From Acinetobacter sp. ANC 4169 (lineage in GTDB: Bacteria > Pseudomonadota > Gammaproteobacteria > Pseudomonadales > Moraxellaceae), in assembly GCF_002135355.1 (NCBI RefSeq), contig NZ_NEGE01000001.1, forward strand, positions 121,764 to 185,763: DNA of 64,000 bases, written 5' to 3'. A model generated the notes under the pieces. That model saw only the letters and a list, made by a program, of their open reading frames with translations. It was not told the DNA's origin and ran no database searches. Numbering within the stretch: the stretch's first letter is position 1; each line of letters starts with the position of its first letter. The position numbers were made by a program, and so were the translations under genes. This document shows, piece after piece, positions 20,022 through 28,627 of the stretch.

Positions 20022-20897
20022 ATGAGCGAAAAACAAACCTCCTGCCCTAACTGTTTGACCAAGTACAACGTCTCTGTGGCTCAACTTACAGTTGCTCGGG
20101 GCATGGTTTGTTGCGCAAAATGCTCGACCAATTTTAATGCATTGAACCATCTTGTAGTAGAGAAAGAAAATACTTCCTCTACTCCCTCTACAAGTTCTTC
20201 GTTAAATCTCAAGCAAGAAACACACTCATCCAGTGAATTGTCTCCAGATCAGTTCATTAGCGATCCACACGCAGAACAACATTTATTGGACATTTTCGTC
20301 CGTAAAGTTGAAAACTCGAATATTGATTTAAAAACCTATCTCAATAACTTAAATTATTTTAGTACTGAACCTATTGGTAATTACCCTGCACTCAATTGGT
20401 CAGAAAAAGCCGAACAAGAGAAAAAACATGGTGCTTTGCACTATGTTTTATGGGGAACGGTTAACTTATGCTTAATCAGTTTACTTATTTTGCAGTTTTT
20501 TTGGTTTAATCCGAAAATTTTAAATAATAGCCCGGCATTTAGTGCTTTATTGAATAGTGTTTGCCAGACTGTTAGCTGTTCATTTATGGAACAGAATTAT
20601 CATCTGATTTCCACCAACAAGCTAAAGATTAAACAAATTTCCAAACAACAAACCCAGTTCACAGGCGAACTGATTAACTACCATACCCAAAGTTTGGCGC
20701 TTCCTATTATTAGGGTAAATTTGAAAGAGAATGGTCAAACCATATCTACTTATTCCTTTATGCCTTCTGAATATTTGATTAGCAGCCTGAAAGGGATACA
20801 ACGAATTCCCCAGAATAGTCCTTTTAAATTCAAATTTAGTGTTCCAGTGGCGCGTAAAAGCTTTGACACTTATAGTTTAGAAATAATTCGTCCGTAA
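20022..20897 (+). CDS. Zinc-ribbon DUF3426-type membrane protein
   Basis: A 291-residue protein. It opens with a MJ0042-type zinc ribbon (CPNCLTKYNVS, then CCAKC), followed by a Ser/Thr-rich low-complexity linker (about residues 45-85), a single membrane helix (about residues 140-162, YVLWGTVNLCLISLLILQFF) and a C-terminal domain ending in FKFKFSVPVARKSFDTYSLE. This architecture matches DUF3426 proteins often coded beside prmA in gammaproteobacteria. The role is unknown. It is co-transcribed with prmA. Four A-tracts of the fis promoter begin just after its stop. Confidence 0.85.
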   Translation: MSEKQTSCPNCLTKYNVSVAQLTVARGMVCCAKCSTNFNALNHLVVEKENTSSTPSTSSSLNLKQETHSSSELSPDQFISDPHAEQHLLDIFVRKVENSNIDLKTYLNNLNYFSTEPIGNYPALNWSEKAEQEKKHGALHYVLWGTVNLCLISLLILQFFWFNPKILNNSPAFSALLNSVCQTVSCSFMEQNYHLISTNKLKIKQISKQQTQFTGELINYHTQSLALPIIRVNLKENGQTISTYSFMPSEYLISSLKGIQRIPQNSPFKFKFSVPVARKSFDTYSLEIIRP

Positions 20898-20951
20898 AAT
20901 TGAAAAAAACTATAAAAAAATACAAAAAAATGTAAAAAAAATGCAGTTTTC

Positions 20952-20982
20952 TTGCTCACTTTTTCTTAGACAATGCTATGAT
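20952..20982 (+). promoter_or_regulatory. Promoter of fis with phased A-tracts upstream
   Basis: The extended -10 TGCTATGAT ends at 20982; a -35-like TTGCTC lies 19 bp upstream of the hexamer. It is followed by a G+C-rich discriminator (ACGCGCCACG), a mark of stringently controlled growth-rate promoters such as E. coli fis. Four A7-A8 tracts start at 20903, 20914, 20924 and 20934, one helical turn apart, immediately upstream, and should bend the DNA or act as an UP-like element. Confidence 0.65.
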
Positions 20983-21184
20983 ACGCGCCACGAAAGCTTT
21001 GTGCTGCAAACTCCTCGAAAATTTTCACAACAAAATCGTCTAGCCAAAATGCGCTTTATTTAATATTGCGTATAGAGCAGATTTTTTTGTTTTGATTTTG
21101 GTTGGTAACAAATATTAATCTATTGTTACGCTTAAATTTCGATCAAAAACGTCGAGTTGTGGCAAGCTAAATGATCAAGTTTTA

Positions 21185-21217
21185 GAGCTCTAATTTTAGG
21201 ATCTAAAACTAGAGCTC
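21185..21217 (+). promoter_or_regulatory. 15-bp inverted repeat in the fis leader
   Basis: The arms GAGCTCTAATTTTAG and CTAAAACTAGAGCTC pair with one mismatch around a GAT loop, 73 nt before the fis start. T-rich sequence follows at a distance of 6 nt, so it could be a leaky terminator/attenuator, a stability hairpin or a protein site. Confidence 0.6.
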
Positions 21218-21289
21218 ATTGAATTTTTTATAGACCACTTTTATATATCTCTTTACCCAAGTGATATTTGATTTTTCGGATTAATTCGC

Positions 21290-21559
21290 ATGAATAGCAA
21301 ATCTCCTATTTTTACTGCACAATCTGATGTCGCTCTTCGTATTCACGTAGATCGCGCAGTTCGTCACTACTTTGCACAATTGCAAGGCGAGCAACCTTCT
21401 CAGGTGTATGACATGGTGCTGGCAGAAATGGAGAAGCCTTTATTATCTGTCGTTTTAGAATATACGCGTGGTAATCAGACACGCGCTGCCGAGATTCTCG
21501 GACTAAACCGTGGTACTTTACGTAAAAAGTTGAAAGCTCACGGTTTAATGAGTGAATAA
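21290..21559 (+). CDS. fis: Fis, nucleoid-associated DNA-binding protein
   Basis: Small dimeric nucleoid protein that bends DNA and activates or represses growth-phase genes, including rRNA and tRNA operons. At 89 residues it is slightly shorter than the 98 of E. coli. The C-terminal helix-turn-helix is intact ([21 protein letters not shown]). The N-terminal beta-hairpin region (residues 1-25) is divergent. GGA lies about 11 nt upstream of the ATG. Unlike E. coli, where dusB precedes fis, it is monocistronic here and lies between the prmA operon and purH. Confidence 0.93.
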   Translation: MNSKSPIFTAQSDVALRIHVDRAVRHYFAQLQGEQPSQVYDMVLAEMEKPLLSVVLEYTRGNQTRAAEILGLNRGTLRKKLKAHGLMSE

Positions 21560-21564
21560 ATGAT

Positions 21565-21597
21565 AAAATGCTTGCGGCTTCCGCAGGCATTTTTTTT
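21565..21597 (+). terminator. Terminator after fis
   Basis: The hairpin ATGCTTGCGG/CCGCAGGCAT with a CTT loop is followed by eight T residues, directly after the fis stop. It isolates fis from purH. Confidence 0.9.
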
Positions 21598-21654
21598 AAC
21601 CTGCATTTTGCTAATTTGTTTTAATCTGTTCCTTTGAAAACTGTGACGAAGATC

Positions 21655-23229
21655 ATGACTATTAAACGCGCTTTAATCTCTGTTTCTGACAAGACTGGTA
21701 TTGTTGAGTTTGCACAAGACCTTGCTGCTCTTGGGGTAGAAATTTTATCTACTGGTGGTACTTACAAGTTGTTAAAAGACAACAATGTTGCCGTAGTTGA
21801 AGTTTCAGAGCACACTGGTTTCCCAGAGATGATGGACGGCCGTGTAAAAACGCTACATCCGAAAATTCATGGTGGTATTCTGGCTCGTCGTGGTCTAGAC
21901 GAAGCTGTGATGGCAGAACACAACATCGATGCAATTGATTTGGTTGTAGTAAACCTTTATCCGTTTGCTGCGACTGTTGCAAAACCAAACTGTTCACTTG
22001 CTGATGCAATCGAAAATATCGACATCGGTGGTCCAACAATGGTTCGTGCTGCTGCGAAAAACCATGCTTCTGTAGGTATTGTCGTTAATGCTTCTGACTA
22101 TGCAACTGTTGTAGCCGAGCTTAAAGCTGAAGGCGCTTTATCTCATGCAACCCGTTTTGACTTGGCAGTGAAAGCTTTTGAACATACAGCTCAATACGAC
22201 GGCATGATTGCTTCTTACCTTGGCGCTCGCGTTGGTAAAGAAGAAGGTCAAGCAGACAAATTTGCGCGTACTTTCAATACACAATTGAATAAAGCACAAG
22301 ATCTTCGTTATGGTGAAAACCCGCATCAATCAGCTGCTTTCTATGTAGAGTCAACTGCAACAGAAGCTTCTGTTTCAACTGCCAAACAGTTACAAGGTAA
22401 AGAATTATCTTATAACAACATTGCAGATACAGATGCAGCACTTGAATGTGTTAAATCATTTGCTAAACCTGCATGTGTGATTGTAAAACACGCAAACCCA
22501 TGTGGCGTTGCAGTATCTCTAGACGGCATTCAAGCTGCTTATGACCTTGCTTATGCAACTGACCCTGAATCTGCATTCGGTGGCATCATTGCATTTAACC
22601 GTGAATTAGACGTGGCAACTGCACAAGCGATTGTAGACCGTCAATTTGTTGAAGTAATCATTGCACCAAGTATTGCTGATGGCGTACTTGAAGTGACTGG
22701 CGCGAAGAAAAACGTACGCGTACTGGTATGTGGTGAGCTTCCTGCAATTGATGCACGCCAATCGCAACTTGACTACAAACGCGTAAACGGTGGTTTACTG
22801 GTTCAAGATCAAGACTTAGGCATGATCACTAAAGATGACCTTAAAGTTGTGACTAAACGCGCACCGACTGAAGCTGAAATCGACGATATGATTTTTGCCT
22901 GGAAAGTTGCGAAATACGTTAAATCTAACGCAATTGTATATGCGAAAGGCCGTCAAACTATTGGTGTGGGCGCAGGTCAAATGAGCCGCGTAAACTCTGC
23001 TCGTATTGCAGCAATCAAAGCTGAACATGCCGGACTCGTAGTTGAAGGTGCGGTAATGGCATCTGACGCATTCTTCCCATTCCGTGATGGTATTGATAAC
23101 GCTGCAAAAGCCGGTATCAAATGTATTATCCAGCCGGGCGGTTCTATGCGTGATGAAGAAACAATTGCAGCTGCTGACGAAGCTGGCATTGCAATGGTCT
23201 TCACTGGCATGCGTCACTTCCGTCACTAA
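21655..23229 (+). CDS. purH: PurH, bifunctional AICAR transformylase/IMP cyclohydrolase
   Basis: Catalyses the last two steps of de novo purine synthesis, from AICAR to IMP. The N-terminal IMP cyclohydrolase domain starts [15 protein letters not shown] and contains STGGTYKLL and [14 protein letters not shown]. The transformylase domain shows the catalytic Lys-His in [14 protein letters not shown] and ends with the conserved HFRH. I start at the ATG of [15 protein letters not shown] (524 residues); an upstream TTG would add seven residues. purD follows after 130 bp. Confidence 0.96.
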   Translation: MTIKRALISVSDKTGIVEFAQDLAALGVEILSTGGTYKLLKDNNVAVVEVSEHTGFPEMMDGRVKTLHPKIHGGILARRGLDEAVMAEHNIDAIDLVVVNLYPFAATVAKPNCSLADAIENIDIGGPTMVRAAAKNHASVGIVVNASDYATVVAELKAEGALSHATRFDLAVKAFEHTAQYDGMIASYLGARVGKEEGQADKFARTFNTQLNKAQDLRYGENPHQSAAFYVESTATEASVSTAKQLQGKELSYNNIADTDAALECVKSFAKPACVIVKHANPCGVAVSLDGIQAAYDLAYATDPESAFGGIIAFNRELDVATAQAIVDRQFVEVIIAPSIADGVLEVTGAKKNVRVLVCGELPAIDARQSQLDYKRVNGGLLVQDQDLGMITKDDLKVVTKRAPTEAEIDDMIFAWKVAKYVKSNAIVYAKGRQTIGVGAGQMSRVNSARIAAIKAEHAGLVVEGAVMASDAFFPFRDGIDNAAKAGIKCIIQPGGSMRDEETIAAADEAGIAMVFTGMRHFRH

Positions 23230-23292
23230 GTGATTGGATATTAATGTAATGACAAAGTCATCTACATTTAGACAAATAGATTTCTAATCTTG

Positions 23293-23331
23293 CATAAAGT
23301 CCTCTCCTATTTTTAGGCTGAGGACTTTATG
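23293..23331 (+). terminator. Strong hairpin between purH and purD
   Basis: A perfect 12-bp stem CATAAAGTCCTC/GAGGACTTTATG with an inner CCTA/TAGG stem. The downstream T-tract is poor, so it may be a weak terminator, an mRNA-stability element or a processing site rather than a full stop. Confidence 0.5.
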
Positions 23332-23359
23332 TCATTTTCGATTCATGGAGTATGAACCG

Positions 23360-24643
23360 ATGAATATTTTAGTTTTGGGTAATGGCGGTCGTGAACATGC
23401 ATTGGCATGGAAAATCGCACAAGATAACAAAGTCGCAAAAGTATTTGTAGCACCAGGCAATGCAGGTACTGCAACAGAAAATAAATGTGAAAATGTTGCC
23501 TTAAATATTTTAGACAATGCTGCAATTATTGACTTTGCAAAAAATAATGCCGTTGATTTAATTATTGTTGGTCCTGAAGCGCCACTAGTAAACGGTGTAG
23601 TCGATGCTTGCCGCGCAGCTGATGTTAAAGTTTGGGGTCCAACCCAGTTCGCTGCACAGCTTGAGGGATCAAAAGCCTTCGCCAAGCACTTCCTTAAACG
23701 TCACAACATTCCAACCGCATTCTACGATGTATTTACCGAAGTCGATGCAGCAAAAGCATTTGTTGAAAAAAATGGCGCGCCAATCGTCATCAAGGCCGAT
23801 GGTCTTGCTGCCGGTAAAGGCGTGATTGTTGCCATGACCAATCAAGAAGCATTCGATGCCATTGATGACATGCTGGCGGGCAACAAATTTGGTGATGCCG
23901 GTTCACGTGTAGTCATCGAAGAATTCCTTGCCGGTGAAGAAGCATCTTTCATTTGCATGATTGATGGTGACAACATCCTGCCGATGGCAACTTCACAAGA
24001 TCACAAACGTATTTTTGAAGGTGATCAGGGACCTAACACAGGCGGCATGGGTGCATACTCTCCTGCTCCAGTTGTGACTGCGAATGTATTCGAAAAAACC
24101 ATGAATGAAGTCATGCGTCCAACTGTTGAAGGCATGAAAAAAGATGGTCATGTTTATACAGGTTTCTTGTATGCCGGCTTGATGATTGATGAACAAGGCC
24201 AGCCTAAAGTAATCGAGTTCAACTGCCGTTTTGGCGATCCTGAAACCCAGCCAATCATGATGCGTTTAAAATCATCTCTAGTGGATTTGGTTGAAGCTGG
24301 TATTGCAGGTAACTTGCCAGCAGAAGCTGAATGGGACGAGCGCAAAACCGTCGGTATTGTACTTGCATCTAAAGGTTACCCAGAAACTTCTAGCAATGGT
24401 GATGTAATTTCAGGTTTAGACACTGAAATGACCGATGCTAAAGTATTCCATGCAGGTACAAAAACCAATGCGAATGGTGAAATTGTGACTGCTGGCGGTC
24501 GTGTTCTTTGTGTTACAGCTTTAGGTAACACGATTGGCGAAGCTCAAGCAAAAGCATTAGAACTATGTAAAAAAGTGACTTTTGACGGCGTTCAATACCG
24601 TAAAGATATTGGTTATCGTGCAATTGCGCGTGAAAATGCTTAA
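23360..24643 (+). CDS. purD: PurD, phosphoribosylamine-glycine ligase (GAR synthetase)
   Basis: ATP-grasp enzyme joining glycine to 5-phosphoribosylamine, the second step of purine synthesis. The N-terminal Rossmann-like domain reads MNILVLGNGGREHALAWKI. ATP-grasp motifs follow (APIVIKADGLAAGKGVIVA, EEFLAGEEASF, DHKRIFEGDQGPNTGGMGAY, EFNCRFGDPETQ). I chose the second ATG because GGAG lies 9 nt upstream and homologues start there (427 residues). It is followed by a strong terminator. Confidence 0.96.
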   Translation: MNILVLGNGGREHALAWKIAQDNKVAKVFVAPGNAGTATENKCENVALNILDNAAIIDFAKNNAVDLIIVGPEAPLVNGVVDACRAADVKVWGPTQFAAQLEGSKAFAKHFLKRHNIPTAFYDVFTEVDAAKAFVEKNGAPIVIKADGLAAGKGVIVAMTNQEAFDAIDDMLAGNKFGDAGSRVVIEEFLAGEEASFICMIDGDNILPMATSQDHKRIFEGDQGPNTGGMGAYSPAPVVTANVFEKTMNEVMRPTVEGMKKDGHVYTGFLYAGLMIDEQGQPKVIEFNCRFGDPETQPIMMRLKSSLVDLVEAGIAGNLPAEAEWDERKTVGIVLASKGYPETSSNGDVISGLDTEMTDAKVFHAGTKTNANGEIVTAGGRVLCVTALGNTIGEAQAKALELCKKVTFDGVQYRKDIGYRAIARENA

Positions 24644-24668
24644 TTCTTTTAAAGAATAGATTAAGCCT

Positions 24669-24697
24669 AAAAAGCCCACATTTTTGTGGGCTTTTTT
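24669..24697 (+). terminator. Terminator after purD
   Basis: The stem AAAGCCCACA/TGTGGGCTTT is followed by T residues, a canonical rho-independent signal. Confidence 0.9.
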
Positions 24698-24881
24698 AAT
24701 ACCTTAGATTCTCAGATGAAGTGCTATAGAAATTAATTTAAGTATGATTTCAAGAAATTGATATTTCACATCAAAATTCTATTCAGCTAAACATCCTCCT
24801 TCAAATAAATCTTAAGCACATGTTTTTAAATAACTAAAAAATCATTTCGCATAAGGTGTAGTATGCTAATTTCAGGAATAC

Positions 24882-25766
24882 TTAAGATTTAGGTTTTGTT
24901 GCAATCCAGCACAGTAAAGAACCCAAACATACTATTAAAGCGCCTTTCCAAAAACCTAATGTTAAATGTGTACTTAAAACCAATGCTGAAACTAATGCTG
25001 AAAATACAGGTATGAAGTAGGAGGCTGTAGCCAATATAGTCACATTCCCATGCATAATTCCCACATTCCATGCCCCATAGCCAATACCCATAGCAAATGC
25101 GGCTAATACCAAGTAAATGATTGAATCTAATTCAAAATGAGGGGAGATATCGCCTGATAGAATCCATTTTATCCATAAAACAATAGACACCAGAATAAAG
25201 AATAATGTAATCCCATTTTTACCATTGGCAGCTCGTGCAGTTAGCGTACAATATGCAGCCCAGAGAAAAACACCTAATAAAGCTAGACCATAACTAAATG
25301 GATTATCTTTAATATTAGACATCATATCCTTAAAGCTAAATCCGTCATCCCCGCCAAGCACCAAACAAATTCCTATAATTGATAAGCACACGCCAGGAAT
25401 AATTAAGAAATTAGCTTTCTGTTTATTAAATATAATCGAGAACAGGATAGTTACTGTAGGCCACAAATAATTAACCATACCTATCTCTATGGCTTGTTTA
25501 CTATTTGTTGAATAACCGATCGACAAAGAAAGACAAATTTCATAAGACACAAAGAGAATACTGCCCCCAATTAGGTATTTAGAGGGGAAACCTTTCAGAT
25601 TAGTCCAACCGAATGAAATTAGAAGAAAAATTGAGGCTAGTGAATATATTAAGGCGGCCCCACCAATTGGTCCAAAATAATGACTGACTTCTTTGATTAA
25701 AGCGACAATTAAGCTCCACAAAAAAATGGCAGTAAGACCAATCAATGTAGCTTTTTTTGAGTTCAT
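24882..25766 (-). CDS. yddG: YddG-like aromatic amino acid exporter (DMT/EamA superfamily)
   Basis: A 294-residue, ten-helix inner-membrane exporter. It follows E. coli YddG closely by eye along its length: ATLIGLTAIFLWS at the start, GPIGGAALIYSL, SILFVSYEICLSLSIGY, EIGMVNYLWPTVTILFSII, WAAYCTLTARAANGKNGIT, AWNVGIMHGNVTI and GSLLCWIAT at the end. YddG exports aromatic amino acids and some dipeptides. The gene is more A+T-rich and uses more rare ATA/TTA codons than its neighbours, and an 11-bp inverted repeat brackets it, so it may have been acquired. GAGA near the ATG is a weak ribosome binding site. Confidence 0.88.
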   Translation of the reverse strand: MNSKKATLIGLTAIFLWSLIVALIKEVSHYFGPIGGAALIYSLASIFLLISFGWTNLKGFPSKYLIGGSILFVSYEICLSLSIGYSTNSKQAIEIGMVNYLWPTVTILFSIIFNKQKANFLIIPGVCLSIIGICLVLGGDDGFSFKDMMSNIKDNPFSYGLALLGVFLWAAYCTLTARAANGKNGITLFFILVSIVLWIKWILSGDISPHFELDSIIYLVLAAFAMGIGYGAWNVGIMHGNVTILATASYFIPVFSALVSALVLSTHLTLGFWKGALIVCLGSLLCWIATKPKS

Positions 25767-26656
25767 TTCTCTTATTCATGAATATAGGTGGGAGATATAT
25801 TAAATAAAAGACTATAAAAATATGATTTTTTATTTGATTTTTTCTATTTAGCATACTAGTGCCTACACGAAATACACTCAATAAAACCTTCATTTTTCAT
25901 ACATTTAAATATTTTTACCATCCTGAAAAACAGTAAAAAATCGACCTGGAAACAAGTTGCTTTTTGATGAGCATTTTTGGCACTTATCGCTAATAACAGC
26001 TAATAGCTTTGTTTAAAAAAATCATTTTAAGTTTTCGCTGATTTTTCAAAGTATTTATTTCCTGAATAATTCACAAACTCTTTGAAACAATATTTCGTAT
26101 AAAAACGTGCTTCCCCTCCTACCTCTATTATTTTTCATTAACCAATTCACTCTGTTCTTTTTATTCCGAATTTAAGCAACAAGACTTCCTAACCTGAAGA
26201 AATAATCTTAAAAATATGAAATCACTACTTATCCATTTTTTAGCTTTGTATTTTCAAAAAATTTATATAGAAACAAAATTCTTTTAATTATCAATTTTCT
26301 TCATTTTAATAAACTTAATTTATTGTTTTATGAGTTAATTTATTAAAACCTTAATCTTTGTTATGAAAAATCAAGCTAAGTATAAGATTTATAATCACTA
26401 TTATGCATAACAAAAAATTGCTATGATTATGCAAATTTAAAGATAACCTGAAAGATTAAAGCTGCTTAGAATACAGCGACTTGCTATTCACGGCTTTGCA
26501 TTGATTAGGTTATGCAAATGATATCTGATTGCATTGAATTTCAGGTCATTTTAAAGTCATCTGCATCAATCAGTTTATCTGATTCAAGCTTGATTTAATC
26601 TCTCCAATGACATATTCGTAAATTTATCGCCAAATTAAATTTACTAGGACATATAC
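25767..26656. other. 890-bp A+T-rich non-coding region between yddG and metQ
   Basis: Divergent promoter region for yddG (left) and metQ (right), but far longer than needed. I find no credible gene. Visible items are one arm of an inverted repeat at 25848-25858 (the other arm is downstream of yddG), a GCTAATA-type repeat near 25988-26008, and near the right end three copies of a TTATGCA motif (26401, 26427, 26510) next to an extended -10. The middle is very A+T-rich and could be decayed sequence. Confidence 0.5.
26401..26519 (+). promoter_or_regulatory. Putative metQ promoter with repeated TTATGCA motif
   Basis: An extended -10, TGCTATGAT, lies at 26419-26427; no good -35 is seen 17 bp upstream. 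A perfect palindrome TTATGCATAA (26401-26410) lies just upstream, and TTATGCAAAT occurs twice (26427-26436 and 26510-26519). The spacing suggests a regulator that acts at this promoter. This is pattern-based inference. Confidence 0.4.
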
Positions 26657-27529
26657 ATGAAAAAGCTCCTTGGTCTTGTTTTAGGTCTTTCAGTTGGCTT
26701 GTCTGGCTGTGGTAAACAAGAAGCACCTGCAAATGACGCAGCTCAAAATAAAGATTCTGCCGAAGTTCAAACAGTAACCATGGCCTCTACAGGTTCGGAT
26801 GCTGAAATCTGGCGTTACATTGCGACACTTCCAGAAACAAAAGCTGCAGGCATTAAACTTGAAGTGAAAAACTTCACCGATTATGTGTCTATGAACACAG
26901 CTGTAGCCAATAAAGAAATTGATGTAAACGCATTTCAGTCTTATGCCTACCTGGTTGCTTTCAACGAATCCAATAAAGACAAGATTGCTCCGCTTTCTAC
27001 CACTTACCTGGAACCAATGGGTATTTACTCAAGTAAAGTGAAGAAACTGGATGAATTCAAGACCGGCGCAACCATTGCCATTCCTAACGATGGTGCCAAT
27101 GAATCACGTGCATTATTGTTACTTCAATCTGCCGGTTTGGTAAAATTAAAACCTAATTTTGACAATGTGAAAGGTACACCTTCCGATATCGTTGAAAACA
27201 ATAAAAAAATTGTGATCAAACCGATTCAAATGGCAACTGCTGTACGTGTTAAAGACGAAGTAGATGCAATTGTCTTGGGTAATACCCTGGCAATGGAAGG
27301 TGGCTTAAATGTACTGAAAGACTCTATTTATTATGAGCCAGTAGACCAAAGCACCAAGATGAATGTCAACATTCTTGCTGTTGCAGCAGATCGTCAAAAT
27401 GACCCTGTACTGAAAAAAGTGGGTGCGCTTTACCACACAGAAGCAGTAAACAAATATGTTCAGGAAAAATTTGGTGGTACTAAAGTTGACGTAAATAAAC
27501 CGATTAGCTATCTCACTGAAGCAAAATAG
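26657..27529 (+). CDS. metQ: MetQ, methionine-binding lipoprotein
   Basis: Periplasmic substrate-binding lipoprotein of the MetNIQ D/L-methionine ABC importer (NlpA family). The signal peptide ends in the lipobox LSGC (Cys18), so the mature protein is lipid-anchored. Family motifs are PNDGANESRALLLLQSAGL, KPIQMATAVRVKDEVDA and NTLAMEGGL (290 residues in all). AGGA lies 9 nt upstream of the ATG. It is first in the operon here, whereas in E. coli metQ is last, and a terminator hairpin separates it from metN. Confidence 0.94.
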   Translation: MKKLLGLVLGLSVGLSGCGKQEAPANDAAQNKDSAEVQTVTMASTGSDAEIWRYIATLPETKAAGIKLEVKNFTDYVSMNTAVANKEIDVNAFQSYAYLVAFNESNKDKIAPLSTTYLEPMGIYSSKVKKLDEFKTGATIAIPNDGANESRALLLLQSAGLVKLKPNFDNVKGTPSDIVENNKKIVIKPIQMATAVRVKDEVDAIVLGNTLAMEGGLNVLKDSIYYEPVDQSTKMNVNILAVAADRQNDPVLKKVGALYHTEAVNKYVQEKFGGTKVDVNKPISYLTEAK

Positions 27530-27548
27530 TAATATAATTGGTTCATCT

Positions 27549-27582
27549 AAACAGGCAAAGTTTCTTTGCCTGTTTTTCTTTT
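27549..27582 (+). terminator. Intra-operon terminator between metQ and metN
   Basis: The stem AACAGGCAAAG/CTTTGCCTGTT with a TTT loop is followed by TTTCTTTT. It lies 20 nt after metQ and 20 nt before metN, suggesting partial termination. Confidence 0.85.
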
Positions 27583-27601
27583 ATAGATAGTTTTTGACCA
27601 T

Positions 27602-28627
27602 ATGATTGAATTTAAAAATATTTCAAAACACTATCAGCTTAAAGGTCAAACAATTCGCGCCCTGGATCAAATTAATTTACAGATTCCAGATGGCAGTATT
27701 TTTGGCATTATTGGCTATAGTGGTGCGGGTAAAAGTACCTTAATCCGCCTGATTAATTTGCTCGAACGACCAAATGATGGTCAAGTCATCATTAATCAAA
27801 AAGATTTTACCGCATTAGATGCACGTTCATTACGTCAGGAACGTGCCAACATTGGTATGATCTTTCAGCATTTTAATTTGTTGCAGAGCAAAACTGTAGC
27901 AGCCAATATCGAAATGCCAATGAAATTGTTGGGCTGGAGCAAAGCCGATCGTGAAAAGCGTTTGGCAGAATTGCTCGAGTTTATTGATCTTAAGCATAAA
28001 AAAGATGCTTATCCGGATGAACTGTCTGGCGGTCAAAAACAGCGTGTCGGTATTGCCCGTGCCCTCGCCAATCATCCTAAAATTTTACTCTGCGATGAAG
28101 CGACTTCGGCACTGGATCCGCAAACTACCAAGTCTGTTTTAGATTTGCTTAAAAAGATTAATAAAGAACAAGGCATTACCATTGTCATGGTGACCCATGA
28201 AATGGACGTGATTGAATCTGTTTGTGATTATGTCGCGGTAATGGAACAAGGTCAGGTGATCGAAACGGGTTCGACGCTGGAAATTTTCAGTCAGCCACAA
28301 CATCCTACCACCAGGAATTTTATTCAAACCGTATTGCAACAACAGTTACCGGTGAACATTTTAAATAGCCTGGAAAACAAAAATCACAACAGCATTTATA
28401 GCCTGCAATTTTTGGGTACTTCTGCGCAAGAAACCGTGGTACAAGCAGCCATTAAACAGTTTGATATCAGCTTGAATATATTGTTTGCCAATATGACTGA
28501 AATTAACGGTTCAGTGATTGGACAAATGTTTGTCCAGCTTCTAGGTGAACCTGCTGTAATTGAACAGACTGTTGCGTTTTTCCAGCAAAATGGTGTCAAG
28601 GTTGAGCAATCTGGAGTCAGCACATGA
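27602..28627 (+). CDS. metN: MetN, methionine ABC transporter ATP-binding protein
   Basis: Cytosolic ATPase of the methionine importer. Walker A is GYSGAGKST, the signature is LSGGQKQR and Walker B is ILLCDEATSALDP. The C-terminal NIL domain (about residues 265-341), which allosterically inhibits transport when methionine is plentiful, is present. The 341-residue length is normal. The stop overlaps the metI start (ATGA). Confidence 0.95.
   Translation: MIEFKNISKHYQLKGQTIRALDQINLQIPDGSIFGIIGYSGAGKSTLIRLINLLERPNDGQVIINQKDFTALDARSLRQERANIGMIFQHFNLLQSKTVAANIEMPMKLLGWSKADREKRLAELLEFIDLKHKKDAYPDELSGGQKQRVGIARALANHPKILLCDEATSALDPQTTKSVLDLLKKINKEQGITIVMVTHEMDVIESVCDYVAVMEQGQVIETGSTLEIFSQPQHPTTRNFIQTVLQQQLPVNILNSLENKNHNSIYSLQFLGTSAQETVVQAAIKQFDISLNILFANMTEINGSVIGQMFVQLLGEPAVIEQTVAFFQQNGVKVEQSGVST

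Larger units (their letters stand above)
20898..21289. other. fis control region
   Basis: A 392-bp non-coding stretch holding three ordered signals: four phased A-tracts (20903-20941), a strong extended -10 promoter (20952-20982) and a leader of about 300 nt with a 15-bp inverted repeat (21185-21217). No open frame of note is present. Confidence 0.7.

Noticed and set aside
22816..23226. 136-codon antisense open frame in purH
   Set aside because: Shadow of a strongly conserved gene; Cys/His/Phe-rich and without a start signal.
25900..26400. Possible decayed gene or small RNA in the A+T-rich gap before metQ
   Set aside because: I could not find a protein-like frame, terminator or stable fold; kept only as a non-coding region.
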